A DNA stretch of 40,455 nucleotides from Acidimicrobiales bacterium (GCA_020629375.1 JAHDDK010000014.1:29015-69469), one strand, 5' to 3'. Counted from the stretch's first letter, positions 26,843 through 35,271 are shown. Notes: a model not told the origin generated them from the sequence alone. A program made the numbers and translations.

Positions 26843-27265
26843 ATGTCCACGCGAGAGCCCGCCGACGGTCAGACCCGTGAAAACACGAGGTACGACTTCG
26901 CCGTGCCCATGATCATCGAGTTCGGAAACGGTTTTCTTCGTGCCCCAGATCGGACCGACGCGATTCTCGTGGACCTCTCGCAGGGCGGCGCAGCGATCGT
27001 GTGCCCCAGCGACGACCGCATTCGGCAACGAAAGCGTTACCGCGTCTGGGTCGATGACTATGCGGGGATCATCGAGATTCGCAACATCCGGCCGCTCGAC
27101 GACGGTCGTGTCCGTTTGGGGGTCGCTTTCAAGGGTTTGGGTCTCGAACTCCAAGAGCTCGTCGCCGACACGCTGCAGAACGCGCAGTTCCAGACATCGC
27201 GCTTCGCCGGTGATTCGGCCGCCCATCCCGGGATCGCCCACGCCGACATCGAAGACGCCGCCTGA
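26843..27265 (+). CDS. PilZ-domain protein
   Basis: A 140-residue cytoplasmic protein that probably binds cyclic di-GMP. It shows both parts of the PilZ signature: RxxxR in TRENTRYDFAV near the N-terminus and DxSxxG in AILVDLSQGGAAIV, then the beta-barrel with RVWVDDYAGIIEIRNI and GVAFKGLG. The last 35 residues are a linker-like tail. I chose the ATG at 26843; a GTG right before it (26840) would add one residue. Neither has a ribosome site. A GGDEF-EAL enzyme gene lies 6 kb away, so a c-di-GMP circuit is plausible. Confidence 0.78.
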   Translation: MSTREPADGQTRENTRYDFAVPMIIEFGNGFLRAPDRTDAILVDLSQGGAAIVCPSDDRIRQRKRYRVWVDDYAGIIEIRNIRPLDDGRVRLGVAFKGLGLELQELVADTLQNAQFQTSRFAGDSAAHPGIAHADIEDAA

Positions 27266-27280
27266 GGGCGCTCCCGCGGT

Positions 27281-27934
27281 TCAGAGCGGATCGATGAACC
27301 GCTGTCCGTCTTCTTTGACGTGTTCGGTCCAGCGCTGACCGTCCCAGTACCGTTCGTCGTGACGCCCCATGGGGTCCTCGAAGAACCCGGGGAGGCGGGT
27401 TGCGGTACCGGCGACCGGCCTCCTGTCCGGAGCAGCGTGTTCGGCCTCAGGTCCCCCGACGGCACGGCCGACCTCGGCAGGGGTAGCCATCACTGTTGGC
27501 GTGCTGGCCTCACCCGTGTCGGGTTCGGGCCGTTGACGGAGTCGTCGGGCACGCTCGGCCGCACGGCTTGCTCGATCGCTCGATGCGGGCGGCGCAGCTT
27601 CGGCTTCGGCTTCGGCAATCTCGGTTCGGGCGGTGACAAGCGTGGTCGCCGAGCGATGACGTAATACCGACTCTTCCTCATCGGTCTCGCTCAGCGGCGT
27701 CGCGTTGACCATGGTTTTTGGGCGGAGGTCGATCGTCCGATCGGATCCAGCAGTGTCGATGTTGTTGGGGATGTCGACCGTCGTCGGTTCGACACTTGCG
27801 TGAGCGACCGGAACGTTGCGATTCCGGTGCAGGGCGGCGATGAACGCGACCAGCGCGGCAGCGAGAGCGGCGGCGATCAGGACGGCAGCGAGGATCAGCG
27901 CCACCCAGTCAACGAAGGCGAGAGGGCCGGTCAT
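27281..27934 (-). CDS. Membrane protein with C-terminal DUF2510 domain
   Basis: A 217-residue protein with one N-terminal membrane helix (VDWVALILAAVLIAAALAAA, about 10-33), a charged and Ala/Glu-rich cytoplasmic linker with a basic part (ASRAAERARRLRQR), and a C-terminal DUF2510 domain, PGFFEDPMGRHDERYWDGQR followed by WTEHV. DUF2510 is a short actinobacterial domain usually attached to membrane proteins; its function is unknown. ATG at 27932-27934; the frame remains open to 28105, but a start there would fall inside a palindrome. Convergent with the PilZ gene, with 15 bases between stops. Confidence 0.75.
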   Translation of the reverse strand: MTGPLAFVDWVALILAAVLIAAALAAALVAFIAALHRNRNVPVAHASVEPTTVDIPNNIDTAGSDRTIDLRPKTMVNATPLSETDEEESVLRHRSATTLVTARTEIAEAEAEAAPPASSDRASRAAERARRLRQRPEPDTGEASTPTVMATPAEVGRAVGGPEAEHAAPDRRPVAGTATRLPGFFEDPMGRHDERYWDGQRWTEHVKEDGQRFIDPL

Positions 27935-28269
27935 GCGCCTAGCCTGTTGCTCACTATCCGAGGGGGCAAGATCACGCTGAGCGTCGACCAGAGCGACATC
28001 AGCGACCACGAGCCGATCTCGACGCAGCCACAGAAGACCCATCGCGCCAGATGTCATCGACGAAGGTCCCTTTCGCGCTCCACGCGCGAAGTCTCCATAT
28101 GTCATCTAGATGACGAAATGGCGACATTTCTATGACGTTAGCGGGACGGCGCCCCGTTCCGGTGCCCTCTCCGAACGCCCGCCCGGACGGAGTTGAGCCG
28201 AACCCTAATGTCCGACGCGGAATCGCCGAACAACGATCTAGGTAATCCCGACCACGCCGAGAGGGTCAC
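27935..28269. promoter_or_regulatory. Divergent intergenic region with a 14-base palindrome
   Basis: The 335-base gap between the DUF2510 gene and the coiled-coil gene is relatively AT-rich around 28095-28135. It holds the perfect palindrome GTCATCTAGATGAC at 28101-28114, and a half-site-like ATGTCATC is repeated at 28051-28058 and 28099-28106. This looks like an operator between divergent promoters. I see no gene in the gap. Confidence 0.4.
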
Positions 28270-30435
28270 ATGGACCAGCAACAAATGACGGACGCGCCAG
28301 CCTGGCCGGAGATGTCGACCGATCTGACGACCGCCCGTTCGGTGGCGCGCACGATCACTCTGGACACCAAAGGCGCCTCCAACGATGGTCGCATCATCGA
28401 CCTCGGCCGCAAGCTCGACCAGGTGACCGGACGCCTCGACCTACTCGAGCAGGACGCGCTCGACAACCGCGTTGCCGCCGAAGTCGCCGAACAGCTGACA
28501 TCGGAGTTTGCGACGATTCGACGAGAGATCGGTACGACTCGTGCCGAGTTCGACCAGCTAAGCCATCGCGTCTCGTCAACCGAAGAAGATCTGTCGACCT
28601 CGATGTTGCAGACGATCGACGGCTTCGAGCAGCGCATCTCTCGTATTGAGGACGCGCGCCTCAACGAAGGTGACGACGTCGACGAGGTGATGGCCATTCT
28701 CGAGTCCGCGATCGGTCGGGTCGATGACCTCGACGCCCGGATCGCGAACATCGGCGAAGATCAGTTCCGCTCGGGGAAGGAACTTCTCGAACAACTTGAG
28801 ACGATTCGCGCCGAAGTGACGGAGCTTCGATCCGCCCCGAGCGGGAGCGACCCCTCCCCGGTCCTCGAGCATCATGCCGAAACGCTCGACGCCCACACAG
28901 ACCAACTCGACACGATTGCCCAGGACATCCAGTTCCTGCGCGCGCACGCCGCCGACGACGCCCGGTTGAGCGATGTCGAGACGCTCACCAATGAGGCCGT
29001 GTCTCTCGTTGCCGACGTCGCCATACGAGTCGATCAACAGCACGAATCGCTCACTACCTCGAACGCAGCTCTCGAAGCGAGCGGCGAGCAACTCGCCGAC
29101 ATCGAAGGACAGGTCGCTTCTGCACACGAGAAGATCGACGAGCACCATGACGACGTCGTCGCCGTGCAGAATCGGCTGCACGACGTCGACGGCACCGTCC
29201 AGGGCATTCACCACCGCATCGACGGCGTGTCCGGCGAGCTTCATGATCGAGTCACGGGTCAGCAGGAACGCATCGACGACGTCTACGGCACCCTCGATCA
29301 CGTCCATGGACGCATCGACGAACACCAGGGGTCGATCGACCAGCTACACGGTCGAATCGACGAACTCGCCGCCTCTCATCACTCGCTCTCGGCCGAAACG
29401 GCCGATATCTCCGAGTCCGCACGCAACGATCTCAGCGGCCGCATCGAGGACATGAATCGGCTCGTCGATGCCGGTACCGAGCGGGTCGGTGCGCTCGAAC
29501 AAACGACGTTGGCGATCCACGCCCGAATCGACGAACTCGCCGAGACGTCGAACGAAACGCGAAGCACCGAGTTCGAGAAGTACACGATTCGACTCGACGA
29601 CATCTCCGAGCGTGCGGTGAACGCCGAGAAGCGCGTCGACTCGCTCGCCGAGACGGCCACGACGTCCGAGACGAAGGTCGATGAGCTGAGCGAACGTATC
29701 GACGTTGCTCGGGCTCGTCTGGCCGAGCAGGAGTCCGCAACGTCGGACCTTCGAGACGAACTCGCCGAAACCACCTCAGTCCTGTCGAAGCAGATCGCCC
29801 AGCTCCAAGACGCCGAGCCGGCGACTTCGTCGATGGACGCTTCGCTCGACGAGGAACGATTGACGACACTCGAGGCGTCGGTGGAGCAAGCGGAGCGGGC
29901 GGCGGTCGAGGCGCACTCGTTCTCCGAGAACCTTCGCAAGCTGCAGACCGATCTCGTTCAGGCAATTCAGACCGAGATCAATACCCAGAAGGATCGTCTC
30001 GCCGAGACCGAAGCCAAGCTCGAAGACGCATTGCGCACGATTGCGCAACTCTCCGACCTTCAGAGCCGATCGACGTCGGTGGATGCGCAACTCAACGATT
30101 CGGTCGTCACGACCAACGAGCACGTCGAGGCCACCAACGCCGAGATGTCGAACCTCCAGGCTCAACTCCGTGTCGCCATGTCTCGAATCGACGAGCTCGA
30201 GAATGGCGGCTTGCCGGCCGCCCCAGATCCCCGGCTCGCTGCGCTCGCCGGTGAATCCCCAGATCCGCGGTTCGCCGAACTCGCAGGTGTAGCGCCATCC
30301 GAGGGCGCTCCCGAACCCGAAGATGCGCCCGCACATGCAATTGGAGATCTCGTCGGTTTGGCCAGCGAGGACGACGTCGACCAGGACGACTGGTTCGTCG
30401 CCTCGTATGCGAAGAAGCGCTTCCGCCGCGGCTGA
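28270..30435 (+). CDS. Large coiled-coil protein, 721 residues
   Basis: No signal peptide and no membrane segment; almost all of residues 40-680 is predicted by eye to be heptad coiled coil rich in Asp, Glu, Ala, Gln and Arg. A special stretch at about 300-375 repeats a seven-residue unit with glycine near each end (examples RIDDVYG, TLDHVHG, RIDEHQG, SIDQLHG). The C-terminus has a Pro/Asp-rich linker with a duplicated PDPRLAALAGE/PDPRFAELAG motif, an acidic patch and a basic end KKRFRRG. A structural or scaffold role is likely (inference); it could be compared with DivIVA- or SMC-hinge-like scaffolds, but no family is recognised. ATG preceded by GAGAGGG. Divergent from the DUF2510 gene. Confidence 0.75.
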   Translation: MDQQQMTDAPAWPEMSTDLTTARSVARTITLDTKGASNDGRIIDLGRKLDQVTGRLDLLEQDALDNRVAAEVAEQLTSEFATIRREIGTTRAEFDQLSHRVSSTEEDLSTSMLQTIDGFEQRISRIEDARLNEGDDVDEVMAILESAIGRVDDLDARIANIGEDQFRSGKELLEQLETIRAEVTELRSAPSGSDPSPVLEHHAETLDAHTDQLDTIAQDIQFLRAHAADDARLSDVETLTNEAVSLVADVAIRVDQQHESLTTSNAALEASGEQLADIEGQVASAHEKIDEHHDDVVAVQNRLHDVDGTVQGIHHRIDGVSGELHDRVTGQQERIDDVYGTLDHVHGRIDEHQGSIDQLHGRIDELAASHHSLSAETADISESARNDLSGRIEDMNRLVDAGTERVGALEQTTLAIHARIDELAETSNETRSTEFEKYTIRLDDISERAVNAEKRVDSLAETATTSETKVDELSERIDVARARLAEQESATSDLRDELAETTSVLSKQIAQLQDAEPATSSMDASLDEERLTTLEASVEQAERAAVEAHSFSENLRKLQTDLVQAIQTEINTQKDRLAETEAKLEDALRTIAQLSDLQSRSTSVDAQLNDSVVTTNEHVEATNAEMSNLQAQLRVAMSRIDELENGGLPAAPDPRLAALAGESPDPRFAELAGVAPSEGAPEPEDAPAHAIGDLVGLASEDDVDQDDWFVASYAKKRFRRG

Positions 30436-30442
30436 CCCTGTT

Positions 30443-30706
30443 TCAGTTGTCGCTGGCGAGCCGTCGACGCCGCATCGCGGCCGGGCTCGTCACTGCGGAC
30501 CGATGCCCACCCCAGCGGCTGGATCTCGGTTCGTCCGGCGACGCTGAGGTCACTTCACGAACGATCGGCGGTGACTCCAGGACGCTCGGCGCATCATCAC
30601 GGAGATCGATGACGAGATCGGGGTCGGCGGGAATCGTCGGCGGGCGCAGTCCGGGTGACGCGTCGAGATCGTCCGCTGCATCGTCAGACTCGCCATCGAT
30701 TACCAC
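30443..30706 (-). CDS. Hypothetical small acidic protein, 87 residues
   Basis: A short frame with an acidic first half (ESDDAADDLDAS, then PDLVIDLRDDAPS) and a basic end (RRRRLASDN), without membrane segment. Support comes from coding-like codon use, position 48 bases after the nuclease-fold gene on the same strand, and a TAGAGT box 8 bases before the GTG start (30704-30706), the same signature as other genes here. Convergent with the coiled-coil gene, 7 bases between stops. No family recognised; it could be spurious. Confidence 0.5.
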   Translation of the reverse strand: MVIDGESDDAADDLDASPGLRPPTIPADPDLVIDLRDDAPSVLESPPIVREVTSASPDEPRSSRWGGHRSAVTSPAAMRRRRLASDN

Positions 30707-30714
30707 AAAGCGTG

Positions 30715-30720
30715 ACTCTA
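30715..30720 (-). promoter_or_regulatory. Possible leaderless -10 box (TAGAGT)
   Basis: Minus-strand TAGAGT ends 8 bases before the GTG of the 87-residue frame; it is the main argument that this small frame is a gene. Confidence 0.3.
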
Positions 30721-30754
30721 GTCTGCAGATTGGACGCGTGTGGTCCCATCGGGA

Positions 30755-31537
30755 TCAGGACTGGGTCGTCACCATCACCCCGTAGTGATCCGAAGCGAAA
30801 ACCCCACCACTGCCGGGTTCGAGACCGACGATCGCGACGCGCTGCGGATTGCCGAGCGGTCGTGGACGCGGCCAGCCGATGAGCACGTAGTCGATTCGAC
30901 GGTTTGGCCACGCCGAGTCAACGACGTACGGATTGTCCTCACACCAGGTCCAGCCAGGCCCGTCACCAACCTGCTCCCACGCGTCGGTCCAGACAAGACC
31001 GTCTCGGTATGGCGCTGAGCGTCCCGTCAGCCGGCGAACCTCGTCGCTGTCCGGAACCGCGTTCAGATCACCCATCAACATCGGAGGATGGGACGACGGG
31101 TCGCGTGATCGATACTCATCGACGAAGGCGATGACGTCCTCGAGCTGGCTTACGCGCAACACAGACTCATCGAACCGGTACGCCAGATGGGTCGTGAAGA
31201 CATCGATCTCGCGACCAGCAGCTTCGATCCGTACGTGCAGCGCACGTCGGTACCCGGGCGTATCGATCGCCGGAAGAATTCGTTCGTGGCGCTGGCAAAT
31301 CGGGTGGCGCGACAGAATTGCGTTTCCGAACGAGATCGGAAATCTGTCGGAAGGTTCGCGGCCCGTGAAGGACGAGTCGTAACCCAAGCGCTCAGCGAGC
31401 GCTACCACCTGGTCGGGCCAGGTCTCTTGGAGCGCAATGACGTCGGCGTCGGCTGCCACGAGCACCTCGGCGATGGCATCTTGACGCTCTTCCCAGTTCT
31501 CGAAACGCCACCACACGTTCCAGGTCAGCCAACGCAT
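30755..31537 (-). CDS. Endonuclease/exonuclease/phosphatase family protein
   Basis: A 260-residue metal-dependent phosphoesterase of the DNase I-like fold. Motifs: MRWLTWNVWW (Asn metal/phosphate site), ALQETWPDQ (catalytic Glu), FTTHLAYRF, LMGDLNAVPDSDEV (Asp/Asn pair), RRIDYVLI and the final SDHYGV (Asp-His). All catalytic positions are intact. The substrate could be nucleic acid, a phospholipid or an inositol phosphate and cannot be told. No signal peptide, so cytoplasmic. The ATG at 31535-31537 has GGTGGAGG almost touching it. Divergent from the secreted-protein gene. Confidence 0.88.
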   Translation of the reverse strand: MRWLTWNVWWRFENWEERQDAIAEVLVAADADVIALQETWPDQVVALAERLGYDSSFTGREPSDRFPISFGNAILSRHPICQRHERILPAIDTPGYRRALHVRIEAAGREIDVFTTHLAYRFDESVLRVSQLEDVIAFVDEYRSRDPSSHPPMLMGDLNAVPDSDEVRRLTGRSAPYRDGLVWTDAWEQVGDGPGWTWCEDNPYVVDSAWPNRRIDYVLIGWPRPRPLGNPQRVAIVGLEPGSGGVFASDHYGVMVTTQS

Positions 31538-31667
31538 CCCTCCACCCTGACAGGTCTGCGACCGTCGATCATCTCGAACTCCAACGCGGGATTCTTGGCC
31601 TCTCGATCGATTCATCTCCTGCGGGGACCCTTTCGCCGAGCGGCGGACCCCAGAAGGAGGAAACGAC

Positions 31668-32213
31668 ATGACCAACACGGAACGACCGACGAAGCGGCGC
31701 ACATGGCGAGTGTTGAGCGGGATGCTCGTGACGATGGCATTGCTGCTGTCGACGGCCGGCACCGCCGACGCACGCGATCGCAAAACGATCTCGGGCGACG
31801 CCACACCATCGGATTGCAACGACGGCGAAGGCGTCGGCGCGATCTATCTGACCGGCGACCTCAACGGGTGCCTGATCTTCTTCCCGACCGACTTCTCGTG
31901 CGTCGAGATGAACGGCTTCGCGCTCTACGAGGAGGAAGGCCGCGAAGTCTTCCGGGGAACCTATGAGGGCCGGAACGGCAAGTTCCGCACGCGCTACACG
32001 CTCGCGGCGACCTACACGCAGGGCGCATGCGAAGATTTTGAGGCGGGTGGCTTTCCCTATGAGAAGCAGTTGACCGGCGGTTGCGATCACAAGATCTTCG
32101 GCATGAAAGGCGCCTTCAAGGGACGCAAGGGCCTGATCACGTTCCACGACATCATTCCCAACCCGGGCACGTCGGGCGCGTCGAACTTCTTCTACTCGGG
32201 ATACCTCCGGTAG
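31668..32213 (+). CDS. Secreted protein of unknown function, 181 residues
   Basis: Begins with a signal peptide (basic MTNTERPTKRRTWRV, hydrophobic VTMALLLSTAG, cleavage near TADA-RD), so it is exported. The mature part of about 145 residues looks all-beta, with several cysteines (including SDCNDGEG, NGCLIFF, FSCVEMNG, GACEDFEAGG and GGCDHK) that may form disulfides, and ends MKGAFKGRKGLITFHDI, then FFYSGYLR. The strand pattern recalls small beta-barrel families such as allene-oxide-cyclase-like proteins, but this is a guess. Strong ribosome site AAGGAGGAAA. Followed by a hairpin terminator. Confidence 0.8.
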   Translation: MTNTERPTKRRTWRVLSGMLVTMALLLSTAGTADARDRKTISGDATPSDCNDGEGVGAIYLTGDLNGCLIFFPTDFSCVEMNGFALYEEEGREVFRGTYEGRNGKFRTRYTLAATYTQGACEDFEAGGFPYEKQLTGGCDHKIFGMKGAFKGRKGLITFHDIIPNPGTSGASNFFYSGYLR

Positions 32214-32231
32214 ATCCGGCGGCGGAACCTC

Positions 32232-32265
32232 GGCGGCGCGAGACCCCTCCTGGGCTCGCGTCGCC
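32232..32265. terminator. Terminator hairpin between convergent genes
   Basis: Arms GGCGGCGCGAG (32232-32242) and CTCGCGTCGCC (32255-32265) pair over 11 positions with one G-U wobble on the plus-strand RNA, around a loop with a further CCC/GGG pairing. It lies between the secreted-protein stop (32213) and the membrane-protein stop (32291). No T-run. Confidence 0.55.
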
Positions 32266-32290
32266 GACCTTCGCGCCAAACGGCGGGGCG

Positions 32291-32623
32291 TCAGTACGAC
32301 ATGATCGCGACCCACAGCCACGTCGGACCGATCACGAAAAGAAGGCCCGCCAGAGCGAACAACCACAGGTGCTTCTTCCAGACACCGCCAGCGAACGCCG
32401 CTAGCCCAGCGATGCCAAGCACGAGCGAGCCCACCATCGCCAGCCAGATGTTGGGGGCGTCCTCAGGCGTGACGCTGAGCAATGTGAGAAATGTGCCAAA
32501 CATCCAGGCCACGACCGCAAGGCCGAGGACGATCCCAACGACGATCGCGGGGACCGTGATCGATCGTTTCTGTTCCGGGGAAGAGCCATTCCACGATGGT
32601 GGAGGAGGAACCACGTTCGACAC
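32291..32623 (-). CDS. Small membrane protein, 110 residues
   Basis: After a proline-rich N-terminus (VVPPPPSWNGSSPEQKR) come three hydrophobic segments: TVPAIVVGIVLGLAVVAWMF, NIWLAMVGSLVLGIAGLAAF and HLWLFALAGLLFVIGPTWLW. No family is recognised. The frame is open back into the tRNA gene, but the GTG at 32621-32623 is a better start, with a TAGCGT box 8 bases upstream and no tRNA overlap. It follows the tRNA on the same strand by 61 bases. Confidence 0.7.
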   Translation of the reverse strand: MSNVVPPPPSWNGSSPEQKRSITVPAIVVGIVLGLAVVAWMFGTFLTLLSVTPEDAPNIWLAMVGSLVLGIAGLAAFAGGVWKKHLWLFALAGLLFVIGPTWLWVAIMSY

Positions 32624-32631
32624 AGCCCCGC

Positions 32632-32637
32632 ACGCTA
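32632..32637 (-). promoter_or_regulatory. Possible leaderless -10 box (TAGCGT)
   Basis: Minus-strand TAGCGT ends 8 bases before the GTG of the small membrane protein gene. The same hexamer precedes three other genes in the window. Confidence 0.4.
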
Positions 32638-32683
32638 GCCGACCCAAGATCCGCCGAAGATTGGCTGGCGACACGCTAATCGG

Positions 32684-32756
32684 AGCCCGAGAGGAGAATT
32701 GAACTCCTGACCTACTCATTACGAATGAGTTGCTCTACCGACTGAGCTACTCGGGC
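32684..32756 (-). tRNA. tRNA-Thr (anticodon CGT)
   Basis: A complete 73-base cloverleaf on the minus strand: acceptor GCCCGAG/CTCGGGC, D stem GCTC/GAGC with loop AGTCGGTA, anticodon stem ACTCA/TGAGT with loop TTCGTAA (anticodon CGT, reading ACG), T stem AGGAG/CTCCT with loop TTCAATT, discriminator T. CCA is not encoded. Confidence 0.97.
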
Positions 32757-32842
32757 AGGGCTACGAGGCTAGCACCGGCCCTAGCCGATGCCGACGGACA
32801 AGCTGCCTCACGCCGAGGCCCAAAACGACCGATGATGGGTCG

Positions 32843-34687
32843 ATGGGCGAATCGACCCTCCACCTCGTTCCGGAGCCAGATCCTGAGGCCGCCAATGCAC
32901 TCGTGCGCCTCCGAGCTGCCGTCGCGACCGACATCGCGGCCGGCCGCCGCATCGACGCCGTGCTCGACGATCTCGTCGCCCATGTGTCTCGAACGCTCCC
33001 GAAGAGCACGACGATCATCGTCTCGGTCGACGACGCTGATCGGCTTCGAGTTCGTGCAGGTGATGCTCCCGCTCGGATCGCGTCACTGATCGATGGGATG
33101 GCGCGGCCTCGCTGGTTTGGGACGTGGGCGGCGGCGATGCAACGTCGCTCCGAAGTGACCGTTCCGGAGGTGGCAGCAAGCTCGCTGTATCGAGAGCATC
33201 GAGCCGCCCATGTCGAACATCAACTTCTCACCTCTCGGGCGGTGCCCGTCATCGGACGGCACGGAATCGTCGTCGGCGCCTCGGTGACCTACCTTTCCGA
33301 ACAGCGCCTGCTCGAGCCGACAGAGCTCGACTTGCTCGATGAAGTCGCCTCCCTCGCTGAGCTCGCCATCCGGCGTGACCAAGCACGCCACGAACTCCTT
33401 GACAGAATCCGTCACGACCAGCTGACGGGACTCGAGAACCGTGAAGGCCTCGAAGACCATCTGCGACACGCGCTCGACGCCGCGAGACAGCAGGACTGGC
33501 ATGCGGCTCTCCTCTTCGTCGACGTCGACGACCTCACTCTCGTCAACGACAGCCTCGGCCACACCGCCGGAGACACGGTCATCGCCGCAGTCGCCGACCG
33601 GATTCGACGCAATATCCTCCCCGGCGACACCGTCGTCCGGTTCGGCGGAGACGAGTTCATCGTGGTCCTCGAACGCATCGAAGCGATCGCCGAGGCCAAA
33701 TCGACCGCCGAACGCATTCGCGATGCCATCTCGCAGCCCCTCACCCTCGGCGACACCGATCTCACGATCACGGTGTCGATCGGCATCACGATCGGTGACG
33801 AGTCGACCGTTCCCCTCGACTTGGTCGACGAAGGACACGCCGCCGTGGTCCGAGCCAAACAGACCGGACGAGGATCGACTGCTGTCCATGACCGTGCGCT
33901 CGACTCGGGGGCTAGCGGTCGGCTCGATCGTGAAGTGCGGCTCCGCGAGGGACTCGACCATCACGAGTTTGTCCTGCACTGGCAGCCGAAGGTTCGTCTC
34001 GACACCGGACGGATCGTCGGTGCGGAGGCGCTGGTCCGCTGGGATCACCCCGAGCTCGGACTCCTCGGACCAGATGGTTTCCTCCCCACGGCGGAGCGGG
34101 CCAGCCTGATCGACGAACTGAGTGATTGGGTGGTGTGGCAGGCCGTTCGAGAGGCGGCGGCGTTCGCCGAGATCGACCCGGAATTCTCCGTTGCGATCAA
34201 CTTGTCGGTCTCACAGCTCACGCGCTCCGACATCTTGTTTCAGCTCGGTGGTGCACTCGACTCCTACGAGATCGACGCAGCCCGCGTCATCGTTGAACTG
34301 ACCGAGTCGTCCCTCGCCGACAGCACCGTCGTCGAGCGGATGCACGAGCTCCGTGAGCTCGGCGTCCGTTTAGCCATCGACGACTTCGGGACCGGCTACT
34401 CGTCGCTTGCGTACGTCCAACAGCTGCCGGTCGCGATCGTGAAGATCGACCGTGCCTTCCTTGAGGGACTGGCAGCAGACGGCGACGGCGCACCGGTCCT
34501 GTCCGCGGCGGTGGCCATGGCGCACGCGCTGTCGCTGAGCACGACGGTCGAGGGAGTCGAGACACGCCAACAACTCACCGGTCTTCGGAACCTCGGCGTC
34601 ACCTGGGCACAGGGATATCTGTTCGCCGAGCCGTCGACGCAGGCATCCCTCGTCCAGCTGATGCTCGACGAATCCAGTCTCTGGTGA
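32843..34687 (+). CDS. GAF-GGDEF-EAL cyclic di-GMP turnover protein
   Basis: A 614-residue cytoplasmic protein. Residues about 30-180 form a GAF-like sensor, followed by a linking helix and a GGDEF diguanylate cyclase domain with intact RFGGDEF at about 266-272. The product-inhibition RxxD site is absent (LPGD at that place). From about 370 comes an EAL phosphodiesterase domain with EALVRW near 395, NLSVSQL, ELTESSL, DDFGTGYSSL, KIDRAF, EGVET and QGYLFAEP, all metal and catalytic residues kept. It may make, degrade, or switch between both. The ATG lies 87 bases right of the tRNA on the opposite strand. Its signal ligand is unknown; the PilZ protein at 26843 is a possible effector. Confidence 0.93.
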   Translation: MGESTLHLVPEPDPEAANALVRLRAAVATDIAAGRRIDAVLDDLVAHVSRTLPKSTTIIVSVDDADRLRVRAGDAPARIASLIDGMARPRWFGTWAAAMQRRSEVTVPEVAASSLYREHRAAHVEHQLLTSRAVPVIGRHGIVVGASVTYLSEQRLLEPTELDLLDEVASLAELAIRRDQARHELLDRIRHDQLTGLENREGLEDHLRHALDAARQQDWHAALLFVDVDDLTLVNDSLGHTAGDTVIAAVADRIRRNILPGDTVVRFGGDEFIVVLERIEAIAEAKSTAERIRDAISQPLTLGDTDLTITVSIGITIGDESTVPLDLVDEGHAAVVRAKQTGRGSTAVHDRALDSGASGRLDREVRLREGLDHHEFVLHWQPKVRLDTGRIVGAEALVRWDHPELGLLGPDGFLPTAERASLIDELSDWVVWQAVREAAAFAEIDPEFSVAINLSVSQLTRSDILFQLGGALDSYEIDAARVIVELTESSLADSTVVERMHELRELGVRLAIDDFGTGYSSLAYVQQLPVAIVKIDRAFLEGLAADGDGAPVLSAAVAMAHALSLSTTVEGVETRQQLTGLRNLGVTWAQGYLFAEPSTQASLVQLMLDESSLW

Positions 34688-34709
34688 TGATCGGCCGAAG
34701 GCGGCGTCG

Positions 34710-35255
34710 TCAGGCGCTGACGGCGCGCTGATACGGCGCCAAGGCTTCGCGGATCTCCGCCAGGCGAGCGTCGAGGAACGCCAACATTGCCTGCGTCCCC
34801 TCGTCGCCCCGTAGGACGTAATCGTCGATGTTGATCTGCGAGGTCATCCGTGCGCCCACCGTCGTGACCTGATGTTCGAGCTTCAGCTGTCCAAGCATCG
34901 GCATCTTCAGCACATTGGCAGCCGACGTTCGCCAGACCTCAACGAGGTCGTCGGGATCGGTCAGTTCGAGCTTGATCTGACCATTGAGGCGCACCGAGGC
35001 GCGGGCCCCGACCACCTTCGAGGTCATCCGACCGGTACCCGCCCACTGATCGAGACCAACCCACAGGTACTTGAGGAGGTCATCGGCGGGCGCGCGAAAC
35101 CGAACGAGCTGTTCGGCCTCCCCGGCCGTGAAGGTGTCGGCCACGAAACCTCGACGGCTCATCGATCGGATGATCTCTCCGAACAACATCTCGTCTTTGG
35201 ACTCGCGGATCGTCGCCTTGGCGTTGAACTTGTTGACGACATCGAAAAGGCTCAT
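34710..35255 (-). CDS. Hypothetical protein, 181 residues
   Basis: A soluble protein beginning MSLFDVVNKFNAKATIRESK, no signal or membrane segment. An alternating helix and strand pattern is visible (KVVGARASVRLNGQIKLEL; LGQLKLEHQVTTVGARMTS), ending in a helix. I recognise no family. The ATG at 35253-35255 has GGGAG 6 bases upstream and follows the stop of the GYF_2 gene by 16 bases, so the two form an operon and may work together. Confidence 0.7.
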   Translation of the reverse strand: MSLFDVVNKFNAKATIRESKDEMLFGEIIRSMSRRGFVADTFTAGEAEQLVRFRAPADDLLKYLWVGLDQWAGTGRMTSKVVGARASVRLNGQIKLELTDPDDLVEVWRTSAANVLKMPMLGQLKLEHQVTTVGARMTSQINIDDYVLRGDEGTQAMLAFLDARLAEIREALAPYQRAVSA

Positions 35256-35271
35256 TGGGTGCTCCCGTGAA

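Noticed and set aside
33083..34048. 321-codon minus frame antisense to the GGDEF-EAL gene
   Set aside because: The plus-strand protein has intact catalytic motifs throughout.
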